NCBI GenBank assembly: GCA_025093555.1 | Contig: JAIWNF010000003.1 | Coordinates: 372,001 to 436,000 of the forward strand | Direction: 5' to 3' | Length of the DNA stretch: 64,000 nt | Origin: Circinella umbellata | Taxonomy: Eukaryota; Mucoromycota; Mucoromycetes; Mucorales; Lichtheimiaceae | Part shown: positions 35,273 through 47,591 of the stretch, piece by piece | Numbering within the stretch: the first letter of the stretch is position 1 | Layout of the letters: each line of letters begins with the position of its first letter | Position numbers and translations under genes: made by a program | The notes under the pieces: generated by a model | The model's input: the letters and a program-made list of their open reading frames with translations, nothing else | What the model was told of the DNA's origin: nothing | Database searches by the model: none

Positions 35273-36833
35273 TTATTCAGTTTGTTGATTAGGATTATGA
35301 TGGTTCGATTCCCATAGTTGTGATTCTAAATAAAGTTTTGTTGTTTCTTTTTGTTCGTTACTAATTAAATTAATAAAACAATCAATTATTATCATTTTGT
35401 TTATGAATATTAATATTAACAAATTCGAGAATATATGTATTTATGTAAGTAAGTAAGAATAAAGAAATAAAGAAAGGGGGACAAGCATGATATATGCATA
35501 AGGGGAGAAAAGACGCTGATATAATACCTTGCAGATCGGATCAGGGGCTTACCCGTTCGCGTCGTCATCATCGTTGTTGTCGCTGTTGTTGGTAAAGTAA
35601 AGATTGCAATGGAAAAAAGGATAATCTGATATAACCATTTTTGTCAGTATATTTGTTATATATTATAAAGGAAATATAAACAAATAAGAGAAGATAACAT
35701 TTTTCATGCTTTCTTTCTTACAATAACCCTTCCATTTCCTTCCATACCACTACTGCCTATATCATTTTTACACTTACCATAAAAACTACACTTGTGGTTG
35801 CTGCAGAAGATTTTTGTTGATCTAATTCAAGTGATAAAGATTGTATACGAGATTCTAATTCAAATACTTTTGTCTTCAGTGCTTCATTTTGCTCTTCCAA
35901 GGCATTTACATGTTCTCGTTTTCGTTTACGAGATAAAAGAGCAGCAGCTCGGTTTTTAATAAGTCGTTCTTGTCGTTTGGCTAATGCTGCTGCTGCTTTT
36001 TCATTATCATTGCTTGTAGTAGTACTCATATTATTGTTACCGTCCCCAACACCGCCACTAATACTGATACTACTCCTATTATTATTGTTGCTATTTTGAT
36101 TGTTGTCAGCTGATGGTCCAGGGGTAAATGTTGCTGTTATCGTTTCTGGATTATCATTATGATTAGGAAATGCTGATATATTTGATGTTGTTATTATTGG
36201 GCTTGGACTCCTATTCATTACCGCTATGTTACTAGTAGGTGCTGGTGCAATAACAGGCGTTGTTACCATGGTAGAAGATGGGGTTATTTCGCGTTTCTTT
36301 CGGCCTCGTTTTCGTTTTGGTTGTTGTTGTTGAGATGATGACTGTATATATGATTTATTTTTTTGTTGCTGTACAGTTGTATTGAATGGTTGAATATAAG
36401 CAGGTATAATGGAAGATGGCATAGCCGCTAATAATTCTGGTGGAGGAAATGAAGTTGTAGGTGATGATAATCCATAATAAGAACAAGATGGATCAATAGT
36501 GCTTGATGGAGCAGCTGTAGCCGGTTGATTTTGATGATGCTGAAGCTGTTGTTGTTTTATAGAGGCGGAAGCAGCTACAGCAGCTACAGAAGCAAAATAA
36601 TTTGAGCACCAAAAATCATTATTATTATCATTCTCACCATTAGGAGTTAGAACGATACTACTTTTACGTGGACTTGACCAAGGGGAACTGTTATTGTCTG
36701 AGGAAGATGATGCTGATGAAGAAGAAGATACATTAGACATACAATCGGTATTCAAGTAAGACATGAATAAATGATCTTCCTGATCTTGTTGAATAATAGC
36801 TGGATCTGATTTAATACGTGTTGTATAATCCAT
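35273..36833 (-). CDS. bZIP transcription factor with predicted C-terminal membrane span (ATF6-like layout)
   Basis: Exon 1 (36833-35778) encodes an Asn/Ser/Gln-rich N-terminus, a basic patch 'PKRKRGRKKREI' and a bZIP: 'RQERLIKNRAAALLSRKRKR' followed by a leucine-zipper-like helix. Unspliced, it stops seven codons past a perfect GTAAGT donor. Splicing to exon 2 (35625-35528; acceptor TATATCAG) and exon 3 (35360-35273) keeps frame to 413 aa and adds 'SVVFMIILFSIAIFTLP', a hydrophobic helix immediately after the zipper, then a polar tail ending 'NPNQQTE'. Basic region and order (bZIP, one span, C-terminal lumenal part) resemble ATF6, the ER-membrane stress factor released by proteolysis. Exons 2 and 3 are predicted by phase and open frame, not by homology. 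Confidence 0.75.
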
Positions 36834-37138
36834 TTTTGTTGTTATTGTTGTTTCTTTTACAAATAAATTAATAAAGAAGAAAAAGGGGGATACTTAAAGA
36901 GCTGTCAGATTAAAATGAGTGGACTGATAAAAAAGGAAGAGTTTTATTTGAAAAAAAAAGGGGTACTGTGTGTAAAAAAAAAAGACAGCGCAAGAGAAAC
37001 TAAACATATATGCATACTATCGTTTGAGTTTGCATATATTGAAGATATAAAGCCACACGACTATAACATGTATGCAAGACATCATATTTCGTAAATTTTC
37101 CTTTTTTTTCTTTCTTCCCTTTATTGTTGATAATAATA
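36834..37138. other. promoter of the bZIP gene
   Basis: About 300 bp between the bZIP ATG and the stop of the Rogdi-like gene, both on the minus strand. A- and G-rich on the plus strand, that is a CT-rich leader for the bZIP gene. Confidence 0.4.
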
Positions 37139-38825
37139 TTAAGCTGATAATGTTACATTTGTTTGTAGTAACATATGTCGATATGTCTGACATATTTCAC
37201 GTATTGATCGAAATGATCCTTTAAGTTCTGTCAACATGGGAGATTGTGTTTGTGTACGAGATTGATCCACAATCCATGCAGTTTTATCCTTGTATGTACT
37301 ATAAAGAATGATAATTAGAATAAGAATTATTAGTGTTATTATTATTTTAGTACATATAGATTATATGGAACGCATTTTAAAATATATTTTTCCGGGCTGA
37401 ATGGAATTTTTAGGGGGCATTGAATGGTTATTATCCCCCCTTAACACACCATTCACCACAAAACACATACTTCTTCCTTTTTAGTTCGTTAAAAAAACTA
37501 CATTGTATACTTACACAGATGAAGCGTGTGAATCAGTATAATGATGTCCTGCAAACTTGATTCCATAGGTGCTACAAACAATGTAAATATCTTGAACACA
37601 AAATTCAATTACCAAATCTTCTTTTAAAGGTGGCGTAAAATGCTATTCATATAGTTATAATAGTTTAATGATCAGACTTTGTTATATACTACGTAATAAT
37701 AAAAGTAAAATATCATTTCTTACTTTTGGATGGCAAACTTTATATGGAAATAATTCAGTCTCATTCGGATATTCAAATGCAAGTTGTGCTCGATCTGTAT
37801 ATTGTCTTACAGTCTCAAGTAACTTTGACGTTATGTATGTAAAGTAGTAACAGCATAAAAAATTAGTTTAACCTACTCATTCGTTCATTCATACTAATTA
37901 GTAAATTAGCAGTGTTATAAAAAAGTATTTTTTTTTTACCTCAACCATGGTTTGTTTTGTCAATAAAGAAGGTTTTATTGACATGACGCATTCGGCAGCT
38001 AATATCATATAATTAGTACCTTGCTGAATTTGTTCAAGAAAATATGGGTAAGTTGGAGTGATCATCGCTTTGGACTGGGTATCTTGATGATTTGCAAGTC
38101 GAACCGTTAATTCCTATAAGTACGTACAAACTTATTATTATCAATTTTTCTTTCATATAACTTCTCTTTCACACGTAACGAACCTAATTCAACCCTCCCC
38201 CCTTCCTTTTCCAATTTCCTTGTTTATTCCGCGCATTAAAGAATCAATCATGCTACTAGAAATTTTTACCGCTTTCGTGATATATGGACCGTTCAATGAA
38301 ATATATCCTTTTAATGATTCATTTCTATTACAATAATATAATTTTTAATATGATACTATACGATAATGATTATACATGGTTTTTTTAATACTTACTTTGT
38401 GGATGAAAGTGGTAAAGAGTCGGATTTATCTATATAAATAGAATTATTATGTGAGGATCATCAATTCACCATCAACACTAAATATAAATAAAATAGAATC
38501 AACGCCACTTCTTTACTTTGCTTTGACAGAATATTTAAACTTGTCTGTACGGCGTTTTATAATTATAATAAATCGGATCATTTAATACAATAAAAAGAGA
38601 AAAAGAGAATAGGCGTTTATATTGTGGCTATACTTCTAATATGTTTAGGTTATAACAATTATATTCCCTCTTTCTCCCCCAAACCTTTAACACTGGGTTT
38701 TTTTTACTCCCTTTTACACTGTCTTTTTTTTTTACCTCCAACTGAGATTTTAATCGTTCAAGAACAGTCGGCATAATTTCATGTAAAAGCCATTGTTCTT
38801 GTAACATCTGGAAAAAAGAATTCAT
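37139..38825 (-). CDS. Rogdi/Rav2-like protein (V-ATPase assembly, RAVE complex)
   Basis: About seven exons from the ATG at 38825 to the TAA at 37139. The start has the Rogdi-type helix 'QEQWLLHEIMPTVLERLKSQ'. Then come 'LKGYISLNGPYITKAELTV', 'QQGTNYMILAAECV', 'LLETVRQYTDRAQLAFEYP', a Pro-rich 'FTPPLKEDLVIEF' and a final helix. This order matches the Rogdi leucine-zipper family; the yeast member Rav2 is part of the RAVE complex that reassembles the vacuolar proton pump. The junction between exon 1 (near 38730) and exon 2 (near 38430) is uncertain, since more than one donor fits. Head-to-head with the iron transporter gene. Confidence 0.75.
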
Positions 38826-39367
38826 ACATTACAAAAAGGTGAGGGAAAAGAATGGAGGAAGAAAAAGAAATGAGTCACTTTTAAAAGGAAGTTTTTGTTA
38901 TTTATGGTGTAGTATCGTTGTACTGTATTCTTATTGTATTCTGGGACTTTATATCATATTGTGATACTACTCCCTCAGTATATAATATTCTTTATCTTTT
39001 TTCTTTTACCATAGTATAGTTTACTGTGATCGAATAAAAGAAAACAAGTTATGCACGTGAGTTTAAAAGAAGGTGTTACGAAGACTAAAAAAAAAAGGGT
39101 GTGGGATAATAAGCATTTGTGATTCGCAATTTAATGAAATATCCTATTATACCATACATGGGTAATTTATATCTCCTTTTTATATATATATATATTTCAA
39201 TGCTTTCGATTGATTTGACTGCATAAAAATGATTACTTGTTTTTATTTTGGTTATTACATAATTATCCATGACGATTATATAAAAGGATTTTCTATTTTC
39301 TTTTTACTTTTTCTTTCTCTTTTACTCTTTTTTTGTGTGTCAATTTTGCAATTTTTAATAGTATATA
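38826..39367. promoter_or_regulatory. divergent promoter region, Rogdi-like (-) and VIT transporter (+)
   Basis: About 540 bp with (TA)n near 39180 and a CT-rich leader before the plus-strand ATG. No iron-regulatory site is asserted. Confidence 0.4.
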
Positions 39368-40514
39368 ATGTCGTATCAATTATTGAATAGACAGGCCCAT
39401 ATAAATCATGATGCTGCTGTTGCTATTTCCATCGAACAACAACAACAAGAACAAGAAAAACAACTATTACCTAATAGCGATTTACTATCATCAGAAGAAG
39501 AAGCCCGTATTCCACATCGGAATCATATTCATCAACACAGTTTCAAAGGACATGTAGAAGAACATTTTTCAAGGCCTGAACTTGTAAGAGATTGTATTCT
39601 CGGTTTATCTGATGGTTTAACTGTCCCCTTTGCTCTTGCAGCTGGTCTCTCGAGTTTAGGTGATAGTCGTATTGTTATATTTGGTGGCATTGCTGGTAAA
39701 GTTTATTATATTATTATTATTATTTCTCAAAAGATATTAGCTTCATATATTTATATATATTCATACAATTATTATTATTAGAGATGGTCTCGGGTGCTAT
39801 CTCTATGGGACTTGGTGGCTATTTAGCAGCTAAATCGGAGGCTGATCATTATATCACAGAACGACAACGAGAAGGTAAAAAAAAAAAAAAGAAAAAAAAT
39901 ATTTTGTATTATATTCTGACGGAACAAGACGATTATTATTTTTAGCACGAGAAGTAGAATTATATCCTGACGAGGAAGAAGAAGAGATTGTTGAAATATT
40001 TGAAACTTATGGGTTAGACCGAGAATCGATCGAACCGATGTTCGTTCGATTTCGAGAAAATAGTGAAAAATTTGTGGATTTTATGATGAAGTTTGAATTA
40101 AACTTGGAAATGCCAGATCCAAATCGGAGCTTGGTAAAGTGATATATTGTTTGTATTTTTTTTGAAACATATATCCTAACCTTACTTTTTAAATAGATTT
40201 CCGCCGCAACCATTGGTTTGTCCTATTTGTTTGGCGGTTTGATTCCGTTACTTCCGTATTTTATCATCAATGACACCATGGATGCTTTATTTTCATCCAT
40301 TGTAGTGACTTCAATGACATTACTTGCATTTGGATATATCAAAAGTATTTATCTTCGACCTGCTCAAGCTGTAATGGGTGCTTTACAAACATTAGCAATA
40401 GGTGGTATTGCAGCAGGATGTAGTTATGGTATTGTTGCACTTGTTAGCTCAGCTAATGCCGAACAATCAGATAATAATAGTGCTAGTGGAGGTTCTTCTG
40501 TTTCTTTTCACTAA
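39368..40514 (+). CDS. vacuolar iron/manganese transporter, VIT/Ccc1 family
   Basis: Exons 39368-39695, 39782-39874, 39946-40133 and 40197-40514 give 308 aa with a closed frame. After a Gln/Glu-rich N-terminus comes the family signature 'VRDCILGLSDGLTVPFALAA' (TM1), then 'GAISMGLGGYLAAKSEADHY' (TM2), the acidic cytosolic metal-binding loop ('ELYPDEEEEEIVEIFETYGL'), and three C-terminal spans ('LSYLFGGLIPLLPYFI', 'ALQTLAIGGIAAGCSYGI'). Ccc1-type carriers move Fe2+/Mn2+ from cytosol into the vacuole. The length and five-span layout are normal for the family. Confidence 0.95.
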
Positions 40515-40926
40515 ACTGTATTCTGTAACATTTTATAAATATATATATATATAAAAGAATTTGTACTATTTACTATAATAAGAGATATTATGATTATTGT
40601 AGACTAGTTTCTTTTATCTTTTTTGTTTATACACTATCTTAACGGTAGTACAAATTTGTTGAGACGATCCTCAGAGAAGTCTTGGCATGGACAAGGACAT
40701 GCCCTAAAACGGGAAAACTGAGCTCCGCATTATTAAAGTATTGCCAGGACAACAAGTAATTAATAGTAAAAAATAATGTCTTGTTTTGCTCTCTTTACAT
40801 ATAAATAAAAGCATTTTCTTTCTTTTCAATTTTTGAACCCACTCCATTACTTTCCTTTTATTTTTACTTTATTTAAACACACACATATATATACATACAC
40901 GAAAAAGAAAAAAAAAACAATTTCCT
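40515..40926. other. intergenic region with a short hairpin
   Basis: Between two plus-strand genes. Contains GGCATG...CATGCC (about 40684-40703), possibly a transcript-end hairpin, and a CT-rich leader with TATA-like repeats before 40927. Confidence 0.35.
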
Positions 40927-42808
40927 ATGTATCTGGGGTGGCGACGAAGGGGAATAATATCATGGCCTAGTATAGCAACTACTACTGTTTTTTTACTTTT
41001 ATTACTATTACTGCAGCAAATTGGTCCGGTTTTTAGTGAACCGTTACTACAACAACAATCTAAGTTACCATTATCAGCTATTCCATTCTGTGTTCAGCAT
41101 CATTCCACCTCTAGTAAGAATAAAAACACGATCCAACCATGTTTCGAAGAGTCACAACAGCAGCGACAACGGCGACACTCTTCTACTTATAACAAAAGAG
41201 AGAAAAAACAAAATGTCAATAATAGTGATAATGGTAGTACTAATGCCATGATAATCATTGATTTTACTTGTGAATCGACAAATCAAGATGAATGTAACAA
41301 AGTGAAGGCTTCACTAACGAAAGCAAGTGAATATATTTCATCTGTTCTTGTGTTTAAAACTCCGTTGTACGTTAATGCGACATATTTATCATTTTGTCAA
41401 CAACTTGGGCAGTGTGAAGAAGCATCGGAAGGCACTATTGGAACAGGTAAATTTGTAAAATAATAATATACAAGCTTAATTATTGACTACATGCGCATTT
41501 ACTAACTAAAATAAATGCCCACATGTTTAAACATATTAAATAGGACAAGCATATCCATCTGTTTCTTACTTGATGCAAGAAGGAAATACAACTCGAATGT
41601 ATCCACAAGCATTACTTAAACAATACCATAACTTGGCAAAAAGTGTTGATTGGTATGAGTATGATATGAATGCTTATTTTAACAGTGAAATCACTTGGTA
41701 CTATGAGGTAGTGACCCACACACAACATATTATTTCTTAGAATCTTTTTTTGTTAACCTTATTAGATTCTCTAATAATAAATTCCCTTCTTTTTTTTTCT
41801 ACTGATAACAAATAATAGGACGATGGAAACCCAATTAAAGAAAATGAAACTGACTTATTGCTAACCATTATTCACGAATTTGTTCATGGTTTGGGCTTTG
41901 TCAGTGCATGGAGCGATGACACTTATGAACGTTTTTCTATGTACGACTCAACGATGAAAAAATTTCTCACACCTATGCCATTAAATCCGCCAAACGAGTT
42001 ACCCGAAGTGAGTGCTGTTATTGATTCTGAAGAGGGTGTACAACCATATTGGGGATTTGTTGATTTTCCACTCGACAAATTATTATATGGCAACAAATAC
42101 CCATTAACGCTCACTACTCAAGTACTCAATGAATGGGGTAACAGTAATGTCATGTTTGCCAATATTCTCGATATGGTCAATGACTGGCTTAATGGTAAAA
42201 ATTTTCGAGAGCAAGCCGAAGCTGTTTATCAAATGGCAACTGAACGTGGCGGTATCAAAATCATGATTGATAATGTTGAAATTATGGTATTGGAAACTTC
42301 ATTAAGCCCCTTTCAAGACGGGTCTTCGTTAACCCATGTCGATCAATCAACTTATGCTACTACAGATGACTATTTAATGTGTTATAGTGCTATGCGTGGT
42401 ATCAGCTTGAATAATTTATCTAAATTCCATCCATTGGGCCCTTTGGGTCCGTCATTGGTGCGTGTTTTGGCGAAGCTAGGTTATTTTATACAGCCTTCCT
42501 ATAATCAACACGTTAATATAAAAACAGTCCAACCAAATATTTCGTTTTGGGTTCCACCAGTTGATCTTGTGGGTACAGTGACAAATCCTTCTCCAGCTGT
42601 CAGCATCAATGCCAATGGTCCTGCTCATATACCCTCTGCATCAGACACTCCTTCTTCTTCTGCTTCCTCTTTTATATCATTGTTATTATTATCATCACCC
42701 TTATCATCTTTCACAGTATCATTATTCATTTGTACCAAGTTGTCTCCCAGATTGCTTTTCTTTTATATCTTTATTACTCTTCCATTTTTTTATTCCTGTT
42801 ACTACTAG
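40927..42808 (+). CDS. secreted, probably GPI-anchored zinc metalloprotease (HEXXH zincin)
   Basis: Exons 40927-41446, 41544-41707 and 41819-42808 encode 557 aa. A hydrophobic signal segment ('TTTVFLLLLLLLQQIG') is followed by a Gln/Asn-rich stretch, several Cys, and at about residues 247-251 the motif 'HEFVHGLGFVSAW', an HEXXH zinc site with a following Gly. A later 'LTHVDQSTYATTDDYLMC' has a His that could be the third zinc ligand. The Ser-rich C-terminus ends in a hydrophobic tail as in GPI-anchored proteins. It is not classic metzincin (HEXXHXXGXXH): the expected third His is Trp/other here. The substrate is unknown. A fungal surface or wall-remodelling peptidase is the likely role. Confidence 0.8.
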
Positions 42809-43429
42809 TTTTTTTCTTTTACCATTGTTCTTATGTAATTGTATTTTTAATATCTTATTATCATTTCTGTTGTAATATATTATGTTTGTCACTTTTCATT
42901 GAACGTGTCAATCAAAAATGAAATACATTCGTTTGCTAATAGATATAATTAAGATGGATTTAGTTCAACTGTATAAAATGAAAAAAAAAGTTAGTTGAAA
43001 CACACCAAGACCCTCTCCCAATTTGATTTGCTTAACACAAAATGGTTTATACAATGATACACAGAAAATATAAAATATTGATCTTGATATATCAACTTTT
43101 TTAGCTACCCGTCTAGTTTTCCTTCTCCTCTTTGATGATTATTGAAACAAAATGGATGGCATCACAATTTATCCTGCAAAGAGAATATCTTGATATAATT
43201 TCAAATTCAAAAACCACACAAAGGTTGATCTAGAAGATTGAATTCTACGTATAAGGAAGAGTCATGCGATGAAAAAGTATATATGTATAATGTATTACGT
43301 ATTTATTTTGTACATAATGGACTGGAAATTTTGACTGCCTGGGATATCACTGGAACACATAGATAGAACTTTATTTGGGTACTCTCTTAATCATCCGAAG
43401 TCATTGCGAAAGTATTGCATAATCAGCTC
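42809..43429. other. gene-free stretch after the metalloprotease gene
   Basis: Probable 3' UTR followed by AT-rich sequence. No exon recognised. Confidence 0.4.
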
Positions 43430-44135
43430 TTAACTCTTGACGCCGCCAAGAGCATCCAAACAAGCTATATGTTGATCTGTAGCATAGATCTTGAGAATAC
43501 GTTCCAACAACTTGACTTCTTCAGCGCCATCTTCTGTTGTCAGTAACACAATATCGTAAACTGGTTCACTGTTACTATAAGGCAAAGCATAGGTGTTGTC
43601 TTGAGCAAATTTCTAGATTCTTCTGGCTTCTGCAATAGTTTTAGGCTTGTTGGATCAACTAACATTGGTCAATGCAAGAGCACGTAAAAGTTTAGTTATA
43701 ACCTGTAAGTGCAAATTTTTATTCAAGACAGTGAGCGACTGGGGCTAATAAGCTGCGACGTAATATCTTTAAAGGTGTAGCGAAACTTTCTGGTTTCTTA
43801 GAACAAACGTCGGTAGTGTGCTAAACTATATGCTCGACTGTACTCAAACACCATTATAATATATTTGTTCTAGACTTATTAAAAATCCATAAATTCATTC
43901 CAAACCTTCCATATCATCCTCCGTCCATCTCTTCCAACTAAATAGGTATACTGTAAATATTTTTATAATTACGAAGAAGTCTTTTCGTTGGAAAATTTTA
44001 AGCCAATTCAAGAAGACAAGTGCACGTTTAACATCACTGAAAGCGAGATTTCACCCATCAGCAATCAGACCAACACAACCAGTCTCCATGGGAAAATGTC
44101 GCAAGTTCCACGAGAATATGATCGAGGTTCGCGAT
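43430..44135 (-). pseudogene. decayed protein-coding gene, family not identified
   Basis: On the minus strand, long coding-like segments are interrupted by stops and at least one frameshift: 'METGCVGLIADG' stop 'NLAFSDVKRALVFLNWLK', then 'TKLLRALALTNVS' stop 'SNKPKTIAEARRI' stop 'KFAQDNTYALPYSNSEPVYD', 'LLERILKIYATDQHIACLDA' and a terminal stop at 43430. The segments are in register over about 700 bp, which is far from random. I do not recognise the parent family. No intact paralogue is in this window. Confidence 0.5.
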
Positions 44136-44529
44136 GAGATAAATACGAGTAGTAAAAAATAAAAAGATGGGACTAAAGTAAATATAGTTGAGAATCTGTT
44201 TATTCCTGAAATAATCTTTTATCTTTTCTAAATTATGTAACTATCTTATTGTATCCGATCATGGCTAAACTATGTCTTATACGAATGGATGAGAGGACCT
44301 ATTATATTTGTTCTACTATAAATATTAATTCTAGATTATTCTCTGAAACCGTTTATGACAATTGTTACTAATCTCACTCTTTCTATGATGTTCCTTTTTT
44401 ATCCGGATTAATAATAAGAACGAATCAAAGTAAATAATAGTGTATAATTGGTTATATCTTTTATCCTTGACGGAATGATGTTTGACCGATTATTCATGAA
44501 TGGATGAAATATATGTGTTCTTATGGTGG

Positions 44530-44640
44530 TTCACCACACGCGAGAGATATAAATATGCTCTTTACACATCAACAGCTTTGGTCTTCCCTCTTTTTCCTCT
44601 TCCACAACTTCTTCAAAATGGCAAAGAAGTAAATTAAAAG
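44530..44640 (+). promoter_or_regulatory. promoter-like sequence without a visible gene
   Basis: A TATA-type element (ATATAAATATG, about 44548-44558), a CT-rich leader and a start-like ATGGCAAAGAA followed by a donor-like GTAAAT occur in the order seen before real genes in this window. No coding exon follows within about 800 bp. It may be the orphaned 5' end of a lost gene. Confidence 0.25.
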
Positions 44641-45284
44641 CCGTTGTTCTAACACATTGTCGTTAAATAAAAGACATATCAATTATCTTTTCATAAATAT
44701 GCATTTAGTATTCTTGCCAATATTAGATATATTTGTATCGTATCACAGATACATATTCAACATCTAATAGCAGTGACTGGAATACAAATAGACCCATACT
44801 TCGTTGAGTTACGTTAGTGAGTACAGAAATCTTAATTGAGAAAACTCACTACACTAAGTTATAACTGTATCCCACGAACCTCGCGAACTTTACTCATAGT
44901 GTTATCGCTATTGACTTTAATAGTGATATTATGTTTCTGGTCGATTTGAGCTTTGCAGCTCTTAATTCTGTATGTATTTTCAAGAATTCTTTATCGCATT
45001 TCATAAAATTTTTCTTTGACAGTCCAGTCTATGGAGCAAAAAGAAATAAGAGAGAGGTCTGAGGAAATTTGAACTTGGCACACATTGGATAAATTTTGAG
45101 CTAATGGTTTTGCAAAAATGTGCCACATTACCAAGTTGAGCAACAGTATTCAGATTTAAAGTAAAGGTGTGACACTGAGTGAGGGATAAACAGCCATGCA
45201 TCAGAAATAAAATATCCCTTTTACGTATTATTAGTATAAAGATGAAAAAGTGTTACTATTTAAAACTATTATTATTTATTATCA
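44641..45284. other. gene-free stretch
   Basis: AT-rich, short ORFs only; the right end is probably the 3' UTR of the SNAPC3 gene. Confidence 0.35.
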
Positions 45285-47591
45285 TTAAACTCCAAGATAA
45301 TCAGAAACTGAATATGGAAACATTTGTATTCCTTCTTTATCAAAATGAAAAGGACCATAGCATTTTTGACAAAAGAAACAAGGTGATGAACCACTTAATA
45401 TATCATTGACTGTCATAAATCTATCAAGCAAGAAGGATAAAAAAAATTAGTTATTTAGAAAAAAAATGTTAGAAAAAAAACATAAAGTATACATACTCGG
45501 CTGGATATAAAGAGCACATTGAACATTTGTATCGGGTGTATTGCCAGTTATAAGTAGTATAAGGATATGCTGATCGTTTTTTAGGGTCTTGACTGCTTTG
45601 CATTCTATTTATAAAAATAAAAATAATGGGATTGTTAAATTTTTTTTATATTCTTTAAATCAACATATAAATCAACAGTAATATAAAAAAAAAATTACCG
45701 TATATCATGGACCATAATAACATGTTGGCAATCTCCTTGATGTAAAAATTGATATGGATAATTTAAACGAATATTTAACTCTTCAAAAGTAACATTTTGC
45801 ATAATTTGACGGGTATATTTATTCAATTTCTCATGTTTAAAACGTCCATTTTCCATGACCCATTGGCGTATTGGCTCACTATAATCAGGTTCAGCACCTA
45901 ATCCAGCTTCTTCTGCTCGTGTGTCCACATAAAACACATTCTCAATAAATAGATAGCTAGCCGACATTTTTTTATCAATGGTATTTAATACTGCTCCATC
46001 TTCTTTCCCATCTTTCTTGTCATGAGACGTAGCGAAATCATTCATACAATAAATGGCATCTCGAAGTTCGGACAACTTTTGTGACCCAAGAATATCAAAT
46101 TCACGAACACGTCGATCGGGTTTATGTGGATGATAAACAGCAATTTTGAGAATAACCTCGTTTTGAATGTCAGGTAATTCTTCATTATTGTCTTTTTGAC
46201 CATTATACTCTATTGATAATTGACTTTGCTGCTGTACCATTTCATCGCGATCTTTATTCCTTCCCTGCCTGACTGGCTTTCTTGATTGTACTGTTTCTTT
46301 TTTTACCTATATCACATAATACTTATTTTTAGTATATGAAAAAATTAAAATTACATATATATAATTTTACCTTTTCTCTGTTAAAATGAGCGTAGTTTAG
46401 TGGACCTCGCTGTCTTGGTATCAAATTTAAAGAATGGCCAGGGCTATCATAGAAAAAAGAAGTTGTTGTTAAGCTTATATATTTACGTATCCTCTCTCAC
46501 CAACTAGATTCATATTTAAGCATATTTACTTTATAGTATGTAATTGGCTTTTTTTAATCTGATCTTCCATTTCCGCATACATCCGTGTAAAATAAGTTGT
46601 TGGAATATCTGGGTTATTTAAATCTGGTGTACTCTCAGCTAATGAACTTGTTTGGTCTTCCATGGCATTATAAAAATCTTCTTCCTCCTCTTCCTCTTCT
46701 TCTCCAACCACTGCATCATCTTGTAATCCGGGTAATGCTAGTTCAGGATGCATTATTCGAGCAAGACGATTTGCGTGTTCTGCATCTGTCGTTAGTGGTG
46801 CTATCGAAGACGATGCTGATGAAGAAGAATGAGTTAAAGATGATGTTTCTTGTTGCTGTTGTTGGAGACACGTCAATAAAGACTCTGGAGACGACCTTCT
46901 TAAATGTTGTCGCGGTATTTCAGAAGCAGTAATAGAAGTATCAGGCGTAGCTACTGTTGTTATTGTTGATGGAGATGCAGGTGTTGATGACGCTGATGCT
47001 GATGAAGTTTTTTGCGTCTTATTACGATAACCAGCATAAAGTTCATGAAGTGCACCAGGTGCATAACTTTCCGCCACAAATTTACGACGTTTCGGTACTA
47101 CAGGATTTATATAACTATCACTGCCTAAAGGTTGTTTTTCCATTTCTTTCAAAAGTTGTTCGTCTTCTTCACTGAGAGTTCGATTAGGCATAACATCTTT
47201 GGCTTGTGGTTTCTTCGTTACAATTTGATCTTTTTCGTTTCGAGTACGTCGTCGTAACCAAGAATTCACTTCAATTTGCTGATGACATTTTACTAGCTCA
47301 AATAACGTTGGGTTGTCGAAAAATTTCGACACATTCTGTAAACATTCATGAGTTTCGAATCTATTATAATATAAAATAAGAAAGAGACGTGTGAGTAATT
47401 TATATCATAGAAGATCGATCCTAAATAGATCAATTTCTTTAGATAAAATATTTTTTTTCAAAACGTTACAATGCAGGATCTACTTTGGATTTTAGAGTAT
47501 CGAGATCAACAGATTGCTTTTCAAGTTCTTGCTGTTGTTTAATGAGTTCAAGGTGACTACGCCTAAATTCTCCTACATCGATTTTTGACAT
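45285..47591 (-). CDS. snRNA-activating protein complex subunit 3 (SNAPC3/SNAP50)
   Basis: About six exons from the ATG at 47591 to the TAA at 45285. The N-terminal third is helical and polar, then a low-complexity Ser/Ala/Glu region. The SNAPC3 domain follows: 'NEVILKIAVYHPHKPDRRV', 'SQKLSELRDAIYCMNDF', 'SYLFIENVFYVDTR', and the C-terminal zinc region with 'KCSMCSLYPAEFMTVNDILS' and 'SPCFFCQKCYGPFHFDKEG'. The join at about 45490/45440 keeps frame (PAE|FMTVND). SNAPc binds the proximal sequence element and drives RNA polymerase II/III transcription of snRNA genes. Identification is strong through the Cys/His motif. Confidence 0.9.

Noticed and set aside
35300..35325. GGTTCGATTCCC, which resembles a tRNA B box
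   Set aside because: No acceptor stem, A box or cloverleaf around it, and it lies in the predicted last exon of the bZIP gene.
35528..35780. Ire1-type unconventional intron in the bZIP gene (Hac1/XBP1-like)
   Set aside because: The borders are ordinary GT-AG, and the CNGCNGN stem-loop sites needed for Ire1 are not visible at the junctions.
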